NCBI GenBank assembly: GCA_003577275.1
Contig: QEVO01000006.1
Location: 1 to 64,000, forward strand
Length of the DNA: 64,000 bases
From: Pseudomonadota bacterium
GTDB lineage: Bacteria > Pseudomonadota > Alphaproteobacteria > Sphingomonadales > Govanellaceae
Direction: 5' to 3'
Below are positions 8,315 to 14,802 of the stretch, piece after piece (the stretch's first letter is position 1; each line of letters begins with the position of its first letter). Made by a program: the position numbers and the translations under genes. The notes under the pieces were generated by a model, which was not told where the DNA came from, did not search any database, and worked only from the letters and a program-made list of their open reading frames with translations.

Positions 8315-8725
8315 GTGACAACCGAGCTGCCGCCATCAAATGATGCCGCCTCGCTGCCGCCGGTGCTGGCGGAGATCGCGGACATCATCGGCATCACCGC
8401 CGCGCTGAAACTGGCGGCGGAATGCGGCGGCACCTATATTTACATCTCCGCCAAGCCAAAGCCGGACAATCGCGCGGCCCAGGTGATCGGCGCGGACGCC
8501 ATGCGCGCCCTGGCGCGCCACTTTCGCGCCGGTATCCTGGAAATGCCCATCGCCACCCACGCGCAGCTTCACCGCCGCAATGAGACCATCCGCGCCGGCG
8601 CGCAGCAAGGGCTGTCGCAAAGCCAACTGGCGCGCCGCCATCGCATGACCGCGCGCCATGTTCGCCGGATATGCGCCGATAGCGCTGTCGATGACCGGCA
8701 AATCGATCTTTTTGACAACGACTGA
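8315..8725 (+). CDS. Mor/C-family transcription activator
   Basis: 136 residues from GTG 8315, 2 bases after the previous stop. The pattern LAEIADIIGITAALKLAAEC then GGTYIYIS is the dimerisation part of the Mor family (Mor and C of Mu), and RRNETIRAGAQQGLSQSQLA followed by RRHRMTARHVRRIC is the helix-turn-helix. Mor-family dimers bind a dyad just upstream of -35-less promoters and recruit RNA polymerase. Two dyads of this kind follow, at 8770 and 17325. No second Mor/C paralogue is in the window, so this protein may do both the middle and late jobs. Confidence 0.9.
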   Translation: MTTELPPSNDAASLPPVLAEIADIIGITAALKLAAECGGTYIYISAKPKPDNRAAQVIGADAMRALARHFRAGILEMPIATHAQLHRRNETIRAGAQQGLSQSQLARRHRMTARHVRRICADSAVDDRQIDLFDND

Positions 8726-8769
8726 TCCGCCCGCCTAAGATCGCCGCGCGCGCCCTTCACCCGCCTTCC

Positions 8770-8812
8770 GGACATGTGTCCTTATTTCCCGAGGCTTCCC
8801 GTCATCCTATCG
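8770..8812 (+). promoter_or_regulatory. Mor-type operator and late promoter before lysis block
   Basis: GGACATGTGTCC (8770-8781) is a perfect 12-base palindrome, preceded by CCCGCCTTCC and followed by T-ATTT. A CTAT element lies at 8807-8810, where a -10 would be if the activator sits at about -43. The same palindrome core, flank and CTA spacing recur at 17325. There is no recognisable -35, as expected for an activator-dependent promoter. Confidence 0.75.
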
Positions 8813-8819
8813 TCGGGGC

Positions 8820-8993
8820 ATGAAGCTCAAGCACCGCACCAATCGCCCAGGTAAGCGCGCCCGCTTTCGTCGCCGCCGTCGCACCGCGCCGGTCACCGCA
8901 CCGCGTTTCGACAGCGTTGTAATGCGGCGATTAAAAGCGATGATGCGGCAATCCGATCTGACGCACATGACGGTTATGGCAGGTGGCGCATGA
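8820..8993 (+). CDS. Possible small arginine-rich protein, perhaps leaderless
   Basis: 57 residues, MKLKHRTNRPGKRARFRRRR at the start, ending ATGA-overlapped with the endolysin gene. The ATG lies only about 10 bases downstream of the predicted -10, so the transcript would start at or next to the codon and lack a ribosome site. The second half (MRRLKAMMRQSDLTHMTVMA) has several internal ATGs that could be the real start. It may equally be non-coding leader. Confidence 0.4.
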   Translation: MKLKHRTNRPGKRARFRRRRRTAPVTAPRFDSVVMRRLKAMMRQSDLTHMTVMAGGA

Positions 8994-9502
8994 GAGTGCC
9001 GCCGCCGATCATCGCCGCCATCGCAGCCGGAGGATTATCGGTCGGCGGCGTGTCGTTTTACGAGCATAACGAGGGCATGAAATTACAGCCCTACCGCGAC
9101 GTGACCGGCACGTGGACGGTGTGCGCCGGCCTAACGCAGGTGGAGATGCGCGCCTACACCGCCGAGGAATGCCGCCAGATGACGGTGCGCGCGGTGCAGG
9201 AGGCTGGCCATGCGGTGGAGACGCTGACGCCGGCGGCCAAGGGCAACAATTTCTACGTCGCGGCGCTTGCTGATTTTTATCTGAATGTCGGCCGCGCCAA
9301 CTATCTGGCGAGCACGGCGCACAAGAGGTTTTCCGACGGCGATCCGTTGGCCGGCTGCCTGGCGCTCGGCCCATACATCGTCGATTATCAGACCGGCGTC
9401 GCCCGCAGCGGCTATATCCACAGCAAGGGGTCGGTCATCAACGGCCTTAAAAACCGCCGTCTGGCGGAGATGGACGTGTGCTTGCGGGGGTATGGATCGT
9501 GA
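8990..9502 (+). CDS. SAR-type endolysin, GH24 lysozyme
   Basis: 170 residues. Cleaves peptidoglycan glycosidic bonds at the end of the lytic cycle. The catalytic triad of the T4/P21 lysozyme family is visible as E28 (HNEG), D37 (PYRD) and T43 (GTWT). The N-terminal stretch PPIIAAIAAGGLSVGG is weakly hydrophobic and rich in Ala and Gly, as in signal-anchor-release endolysins that leave the membrane when it depolarises. The spanin genes follow at once. No separate canonical holin is next to it; a pinholin would suit this enzyme type. Confidence 0.9.
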   Translation: MRVPPPIIAAIAAGGLSVGGVSFYEHNEGMKLQPYRDVTGTWTVCAGLTQVEMRAYTAEECRQMTVRAVQEAGHAVETLTPAAKGNNFYVAALADFYLNVGRANYLASTAHKRFSDGDPLAGCLALGPYIVDYQTGVARSGYIHSKGSVINGLKNRRLAEMDVCLRGYGS

Positions 9503-9954
9503 TGGCGGGGGTTATCATGCGGCCTTGGGCGCGCTTTGTTTTGGGCGCGATTGTCGCCACCGCCATCATCGGTGGTTTGTGGGGCCTTTATGCCTACGGC
9601 GTCGCCACTGGCCGGAATGAAATTCAGCAGCAATGGAGTGCAGTCAATGCCGAGGCCAAGGCGCAAGCCGCGCGCGATGAAGCCATGGCCACGCGGATTG
9701 TATCCGACACAGCTGCGGCGCTGAGCAGTGAACTGGCCAACCTGAAAATTCAGCACACCACCATCCATAGGACCATTGAAAATGAAGTTCGCGAGGTGCC
9801 TGTTTATTCTGAGTGCCTTATCACTGGCAGGGTGTTCGACGGCCTCAACCAGCTACTCGCTGAGACGGCTGCCGGAGATGCAGCCGGCGCTACGGCAGCC
9901 GTGTCCGGCGATGGCACCGCTGAAAAACCGGGAAATGGGTACGCTGGCAAATAA
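9502..9954 (+). CDS. Rz-like inner-membrane spanin
   Basis: 150 residues from ATG 9502, which overlaps the endolysin stop (TGATG). One N-terminal membrane segment (FVLGAIVATAIIGGLWGLYA) is followed by a long alpha-helical periplasmic domain (about residues 35-95) and a flexible Ala/Gly-rich tail. This is the i-spanin topology. The o-spanin gene begins inside it in another frame, which confirms the assignment. Confidence 0.85.
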   Translation: MAGVIMRPWARFVLGAIVATAIIGGLWGLYAYGVATGRNEIQQQWSAVNAEAKAQAARDEAMATRIVSDTAAALSSELANLKIQHTTIHRTIENEVREVPVYSECLITGRVFDGLNQLLAETAAGDAAGATAAVSGDGTAEKPGNGYAGK

Positions 9955-10066
9955 GACCGCCGAGGTTACCTCGGCCTATGTCGCTTGCCAGAAGCGATTT
10001 GGTGCGTTGTTGCGGGCCTACGATGATCTGGTGCGGCTGTACAAGACGCCAGGGGCGATGGACTAG
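9782..10066 (+). CDS. Rz1-like outer-membrane lipoprotein spanin, nested in Rz
   Basis: 94 residues from ATG 9782 (a TTG at 9776 is also possible). A signal peptide ends in the lipobox LSLAGC, so the mature protein would be lipidated and inserted in the outer membrane. The first 173 bases overlap the Rz gene in the +1 frame. Rz and Rz1 together bridge the periplasm and fuse the membranes in the last step of lysis. Rz1 is longer than the lambda protein (60 residues), as in other phages with overlapping spanins. Confidence 0.88.
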   Translation: MKFARCLFILSALSLAGCSTASTSYSLRRLPEMQPALRQPCPAMAPLKNREMGTLANKTAEVTSAYVACQKRFGALLRAYDDLVRLYKTPGAMD

Positions 10067-10072
10067 GTTTCG

Positions 10073-10282
10073 ATGGACATCATCGACCGGGCGCAGGAGC
10101 TGGAAGAGCGTCAACGCGCCGACGCTATTGCGCGGCGATCGAGAATGCGAGGGTTTAGCGTGGGTGTTTGTGACATATGCGGCTCATCGATCCCGCCCGC
10201 CCGCCTAGCGGCGGTTCCGGGCGTTGCGACCTGCGTCGATTGCCAAGCGAAAAAGGAAAGGGCGGATCGTGGACTGGCTTAA
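10073..10282 (+). CDS. TraR/DksA-type zinc finger protein
   Basis: 69 residues. The motif CDICGSSIPPARLAAVPGVA then TCVDCQ is the C4 zinc finger of the DksA/TraR family; the N-terminus is a single helix (IDRAQELEERQRADAIARR). Short TraR-like proteins of phages and plasmids bind the secondary channel of RNA polymerase and mimic DksA with ppGpp. Here it lies between the spanins and the head genes. Confidence 0.88.
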   Translation: MDIIDRAQELEERQRADAIARRSRMRGFSVGVCDICGSSIPPARLAAVPGVATCVDCQAKKERADRGLA

Positions 10283-10601
10283 TTTTATATCGCAGTTCTA
10301 TGCGCCGATCTCGACGCTGGTCAATCTGATCATTGTCTGGGTGATCTGGTCGCTGCGCCAGTCATTCGCGCGCAAGGAGGACTTAACAAAGTTGGAGGCC
10401 GCCGTTTCGACCTTGAAATCGGAAGTAGGGCACCTGCCGACCGGGAGAGAAACCAATGAACTGTCGATACGTATCGCCACCCTGCACGGAGATATAAAAA
10501 CGCTGGAGGCTAACGTCAAAGGCTTGGGGCGCTCCTTGGATCGGGTCGAAAAACCGCTGAACATGATGATTGAGAATGAGTTGAAAGGTAACAACAGATG
10601 A
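10269..10601 (+). CDS. DUF2730 protein, Mu gp25-like
   Basis: 110 residues from GTG 10269, overlapping the zinc finger gene by 14 bases. One N-terminal membrane segment (ISTLVNLIIVWVIWSLRQ) is followed by a coiled coil (LTKLEAAVSTLKSEVGHLP...LHGDIKTLEANVKGLGRSLD in pieces), the layout of DUF2730 proteins at the start of the Mu head module. Its role is unproven. Confidence 0.82.
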   Translation: MDWLNFISQFYAPISTLVNLIIVWVIWSLRQSFARKEDLTKLEAAVSTLKSEVGHLPTGRETNELSIRIATLHGDIKTLEANVKGLGRSLDRVEKPLNMMIENELKGNNR

Positions 10602-10897
10602 GTTTACGAGACATCATGGACGCCGAGCGTCGGTTGTGCATCCTGACGCTGTTATCCGAAACGCCAGATTATCGGCTGAACCACAAAATTCTGGCCACCG
10701 CCGTATCGGCGCTGATGGCGCCGCGGGTTTCCGGCGACGTGATCCAGGCGGACCTGGCGTGGCTCAAAGACGTCGGCCTGGTGCAGATTGAAACCGATAT
10801 TTCCTGGCCGGTGATCGCCCGGTTGACGCCGCGCGGATTGGATGTGGCGACCGGTGCTACCGTGGTGCCCGGCGTTAAGCGGCCGGACCCGAGGTAG
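10598..10897 (+). CDS. Mu gp26-like small wHTH protein
   Basis: 99 residues, ATGA-overlapping DUF2730. The product is a compact winged helix (LCILTLLSETPDYRLNHKIL ... QADLAWLKDVGLVQIE ... ARLTPRGLDVATG), the gp26-type ArsR-like protein that sits between gp25 and gp27 in Mu-like phages. Function unknown; the conserved position suggests a role in packaging initiation. Confidence 0.82.
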   Translation: MSLRDIMDAERRLCILTLLSETPDYRLNHKILATAVSALMAPRVSGDVIQADLAWLKDVGLVQIETDISWPVIARLTPRGLDVATGATVVPGVKRPDPR

Positions 10898-10901
10898 CAT
10901 C

Positions 10902-11459
10902 ATGCCGCCCAAATCGTCCATCACGCGGCTGCCCAAAGAGCTGCGCCAGCTACTGGAAACCATGCTGGTGGATGGCCGGCTGACGCTGGACCAGATCATG
11001 CAGGCGCTCAAGGACGCCGACGCGGGCGTATCGCGCAGTGCGGTCGGGCGCTACGCCAAAAGCCAGGAAAAGGTCATCCAGAACCTGCGACGCATGCGGG
11101 AATTGGGTGAAGGGTGGGGAAAAGAATTTGGCGATCAGTCCACCACCAAGACGGTACGCACCCTGATTGAACTATTGCAGTCTTATATCTTTGAAATCCT
11201 GATGGCCCGCGCCGATCTCGCCGATGGCGGCGAGCCGATGAGCACAAAGGAAATCAACCAGCTTTCGCAAGCCCTGCACAAGCAAATTCTCGGCGTGAAA
11301 GCGGCGCTGGAAACTGAAATCACCATCCGCAAAGACCAGGAAGAGCGCACCAAGGCGGCGGCGGTCAAGGCGGCGGAGACGGTGGCCAAGGAAAAGGGAT
11401 TATCCACCGATACGATTGAAGCCATCAAGGCGCAAATCCTGGGCGTGAAGACCACATGA
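10902..11459 (+). CDS. Small terminase-like protein, DUF3486 / Mu gp27
   Basis: 185 residues from ATG 10902. The N-terminal helix-turn-helix (SSITRLPKELRQLLETMLVD, then TLDQIMQALKDADAGVSRSA) would recognise the packaging site; the rest is a long helical oligomerisation region with an Ala/Lys-rich end. The stop overlaps the large terminase start (ATGA), as in Mu. Confidence 0.88.
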   Translation: MPPKSSITRLPKELRQLLETMLVDGRLTLDQIMQALKDADAGVSRSAVGRYAKSQEKVIQNLRRMRELGEGWGKEFGDQSTTKTVRTLIELLQSYIFEILMARADLADGGEPMSTKEINQLSQALHKQILGVKAALETEITIRKDQEERTKAAAVKAAETVAKEKGLSTDTIEAIKAQILGVKTT

Positions 11460-13066
11460 GCGCCGCGCCCGCCCACATCCCGAAGGCGGAACTGCCGCCG
11501 TTGCTTTTGGACCAGGGCTTGCCCTCGGTCCTTTTGCCGTATCAGGGCAAGGTGCTGTCCACCACTTCGACCATCGCGCTGACCGTCATCGAGAAGTCGC
11601 GGCGGATCGGCGTCACCTGGGCGTTGGCGGCGGCCGGCGTCTTGACCAGCGGCGCGGCGCGCAAAGCGGGCGGCATGGATACGCTCTATCTCGGCCCATC
11701 CTTGGACATGGCGCGGGAGTTTATCGACGCCGCCGCCATGTGGGCGAAAGCGTTCCTCCCCGCCGCGTCCGAGGTGGAAGAATTCCTGTTCAAGGACCAT
11801 CATTCGGAAGGCGATAAGGACATCCAGGCATTCCGCATCAAGTTCGCCTCGGGCTTTGACATCGTGGCGCTGTCCTCCGCGCCGCGCTCCTTGCGCGGGC
11901 GGCAAGGCTTCGTCATCATCGATGAGGCGGCGTTCCATGACGCGCTTGATGAAGTCTTGAAGGCCGCCTTGGCTCTGATCATGTGGGGCGGCCGGGTGGC
12001 GGTGGTATCGACCCACAACGGCGACCTCAATACCTTCAATCAGTTGGTCAAGGAAATCCGCACCGGCAAACGGCCCGGCGCGCACCTCCGCGTCGACTTC
12101 GACGACGCCTTGAAGGATGGGCTCTATCGCCGCATCTGCCTGGTCTTGGGCAAGGAATGGACCGCCGAGGGTGAGGCCGCCTGGCGCCAGGAGGTGGTGG
12201 ATTTCTATGGCGAGGACGCGGAAGAAGAGTTGTTCTGCGTGCCCAAGGCCGGCACCGGCGCGTGGCTTTCCCGCGCGCTCATCGAGGCGCGGATGCAAGA
12301 CGGCTTGTCCGTCATTCGCTGGGAGCAGCCGGACAGCTTCACCCATGAGAGCGACCACATCCGCGAAGCGGAATGCCTCGACTTTTGCGAGCGCCATTTA
12401 AGACCCCTTTTAGCGGCGCTTGATCCCCATTTAAGAACGTCGCTGGGGAGCGACTTCGGCCGCTCCGGCGACCTATCCGTGTTCTGGCCGTTCCAGGTGC
12501 TTGCCGACACCACGCGGCGCACCCCGTTCGTTCTGGAGCTGCGCAACATCCCCTATAAACAACAAGAACAGATCCTCTACTACATCGCCAATCGCCTGCC
12601 CCGGCTGTCGGGCATCGCCATGGACGCGCGGGGCAATGGTCAGGCGCTGGCCGAATTCGCGGTGCAAAAGTACGGCAGCGGCATGGTGGAGGCGGTGATG
12701 CTGTCGACGGAGTGGTACCGCAAGAACATGCCGCTTTACAAAGCCGCGTTCGAGGACGCCACCGTCATCCTGCCGCGCGATGAAGACATCGCCTCCGACC
12801 ATCGAGCCATCGTGCTCGACAAGGGTGTGGCCAAGCTGCCGGAGAAAGGCGGGCGGCGGAAAGGTACGGACGGCAAGCAGCGGCATGGCGACGCCGCCAT
12901 CGCCGGCGCGCTGGCCTATTACGCCTCGCTCATCGATGTGCAGGTCTATAAAGTTTTAAGCACGGGCGAGCGGGTGCGGGCCTTTGATGAGCAGCCGGGC
13001 GTACAAGTCGATCAGGCCGTGGGCTTTGGCGTGGTGCGGCGCGACTTGAATTTAGGAGGATATTGA
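11456..13066 (+). CDS. Terminase large subunit, Mu gp28-like
   Basis: 536 residues. Powers headful DNA packaging and cuts the DNA. The ATPase has a Walker A variant at S48-RRIGVT-54 and Walker B VIID156E157AAF. The C-terminal RNase H-like nuclease starts with GSDFGRSGDLSVFW, supplying its first aspartate. Product length and gene order (gp27, gp28, gp29) match Mu. Confidence 0.93.
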   Translation: MSAAPAHIPKAELPPLLLDQGLPSVLLPYQGKVLSTTSTIALTVIEKSRRIGVTWALAAAGVLTSGAARKAGGMDTLYLGPSLDMAREFIDAAAMWAKAFLPAASEVEEFLFKDHHSEGDKDIQAFRIKFASGFDIVALSSAPRSLRGRQGFVIIDEAAFHDALDEVLKAALALIMWGGRVAVVSTHNGDLNTFNQLVKEIRTGKRPGAHLRVDFDDALKDGLYRRICLVLGKEWTAEGEAAWRQEVVDFYGEDAEEELFCVPKAGTGAWLSRALIEARMQDGLSVIRWEQPDSFTHESDHIREAECLDFCERHLRPLLAALDPHLRTSLGSDFGRSGDLSVFWPFQVLADTTRRTPFVLELRNIPYKQQEQILYYIANRLPRLSGIAMDARGNGQALAEFAVQKYGSGMVEAVMLSTEWYRKNMPLYKAAFEDATVILPRDEDIASDHRAIVLDKGVAKLPEKGGRRKGTDGKQRHGDAAIAGALAYYASLIDVQVYKVLSTGERVRAFDEQPGVQVDQAVGFGVVRRDLNLGGY

Positions 13067-14517
13067 TGGCTTCGACACGCGAGAACAAACCCCTCTTCGA
13101 GGAACTGGCCAACCCGGCGCAGCACAAGTCGGCTCTATATGCCGAGGCCATCACCAAGAGCGTGCTCGATGAGAAAGGCGGCGCGCGCAAGCTCTATGCC
13201 GAAATCATGCGCGACGATCAGGTGAAATCCACCTGGCAGCAGCGCACCACGCGGCTTACGTCACTGCCCTATGAAGTGGTCGCCGGCGGCGACGCACCCC
13301 AGGACCAAGAGGCCGCCGACTTCATGGAGCAGCAACTCAAAGACGTCGGCTTCCCTCTTGTTGTGGAAAAGATGCATCACGGCCTGTTCTACGGCTTCGC
13401 GGCGGCGGAGATGCTGTGGGGCGTGGAGAGCGGCAAAATCATCATCGAGGACATCAAGGTGCGCGACAAGTTCCGCTTTCAGCTTGAGGTCGGCGACAAG
13501 CTCACCCTGAAAGCGGCCGGCGGCTCCGGTGTTGTCATGCCGGAGCGCAAGTTCTGGCTCTTTAAAGCGCCGGCCGACAACGACGACGTGGCGCACGGCC
13601 TGCCGTTGGCGCACTGGCTCTATTGGCCCTGCTTCTTCAAGCGCAACGATATCCGTCTGTGGCTGTTGTTTCTAGACAAGTTCGGCGCGCCATCGACCAA
13701 GGGCAAGTACGCGCCCAACGCCACTGACGCGGAGAAAAAGATGCTGCTTGAAGCGGCGGCGGCGCTCCGCTCGGACGCGGCGGTGGTAATCCCCAACACG
13801 ATGGAGCTGGAACTGATCGAAGCGGTGCGCTCGGCCAGCGGCAACTACGACGACGTTTATGACCGCATGGACGCGGCCATCGCCAAGGTGATCCTGTCGC
13901 AGACCATGACCACCGATGACGGCGCGTCGCTGTCTCAGGCCAAGGTGCACGAGGGCGTCGCCGACGCGGTGGTCAATTCGGACGCACGTCTGTTGGCGGC
14001 GAGCTGGAACACCGGCCCCGGCTGGTGGCTCACCGCATGGAACTTTCCGAACGCCAAGCTGCCGCAGTTGCGCTTCATCACCGAGGAGCCGGAAGACCAG
14101 GCGCAGGCGGTGGCGCGCGACCAGGCGCTCCACGCCATGGGCTGGAAGCTCACCGAAGACAAGGTGCGGGAGACCTATGGCGAGGGCTACGAGCGGGCGG
14201 AAGCAGCGCCGCCGGCGCCAGGACAACCGCCGCAAGCCGCCGCCGATGAACCGCTATCGCTGTCGGAAGCCGACGCCTTGGACATCGTCGACCGTTTTTT
14301 GATCGACGAATTGAACGCCGATTGGGCGGAGCTGATGACGCCGGCGATCGATCCCATTCTGGCGCTGGCCGATGGCGCCACATCCTTCGATGACTTCATC
14401 GGCAAGCTGGCCGCCACGCTTTCAGAGATGGATGTGGCCAAGCTTACGGAACACCTGGCGCGGGCGGCGTTCAATGCGCGGCTCGCCGCCGTGGCGGAAG
14501 TGGACGGCGATGCATAG
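13066..14517 (+). CDS. Portal protein, DUF935 / Mu gp29-like
   Basis: 483 residues from ATG 13066, with AGGAGG at 13053-13058 and a one-base overlap with the terminase stop; a TTG one codon earlier is less likely. It has the DUF935 features FYGFAAAEMLWG and FLDKFGAPSTKGKYAPNA. It forms the dodecameric ring through which DNA enters the head. The last 100 residues are acidic and helical. Confidence 0.92.
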   Translation: MASTRENKPLFEELANPAQHKSALYAEAITKSVLDEKGGARKLYAEIMRDDQVKSTWQQRTTRLTSLPYEVVAGGDAPQDQEAADFMEQQLKDVGFPLVVEKMHHGLFYGFAAAEMLWGVESGKIIIEDIKVRDKFRFQLEVGDKLTLKAAGGSGVVMPERKFWLFKAPADNDDVAHGLPLAHWLYWPCFFKRNDIRLWLLFLDKFGAPSTKGKYAPNATDAEKKMLLEAAAALRSDAAVVIPNTMELELIEAVRSASGNYDDVYDRMDAAIAKVILSQTMTTDDGASLSQAKVHEGVADAVVNSDARLLAASWNTGPGWWLTAWNFPNAKLPQLRFITEEPEDQAQAVARDQALHAMGWKLTEDKVRETYGEGYERAEAAPPAPGQPPQAAADEPLSLSEADALDIVDRFLIDELNADWAELMTPAIDPILALADGATSFDDFIGKLAATLSEMDVAKLTEHLARAAFNARLAAVAEVDGDA

Positions 14518-14526
14518 GAGAGCGGC

Positions 14527-14802
14527 ATGGCAAGCGCGGATATGAAAACGGCGCAAATTGAGCGTGCGATGGAGCGCCTTAGGGCAGCACGGGCCATGGC
14601 GGATATGTTGATCGCGGAATACCCTGATTTTTGCGCGGCCCTGCGACCTCATATGTTGACCGGGAACATCGAAGGGCTCGCTAAAGTGATCGCTGAATTT
14701 GCCGACAGTAGTCGTGGCCCGGACAGGGAGTTGGCGGAATCTTTTTCTGAACTCGCGGCCGTCATGGATTTTTTTGTGTCAGGCGGAAAACACCATGCCT
14801 GA
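14527..14802 (+). CDS. Hypothetical protein between portal and MuF
   Basis: 91 residues, starting 10 bases after the portal stop behind AGGAGAG (14516-14522) and overlapping the MuF start by 8 bases. All-helical and mildly acidic (IERAMERLRAARAMADMLIA, AESFSELAAVMDFF). It has lower GC than its neighbours. Mu has no gene here. If the MuF C-terminus is a toxin, a small acidic neighbour could be an immunity protein, but immunity genes normally lie downstream and nothing else supports this. Confidence 0.55.
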   Translation: MASADMKTAQIERAMERLRAARAMADMLIAEYPDFCAALRPHMLTGNIEGLAKVIAEFADSSRGPDRELAESFSELAAVMDFFVSGGKHHA

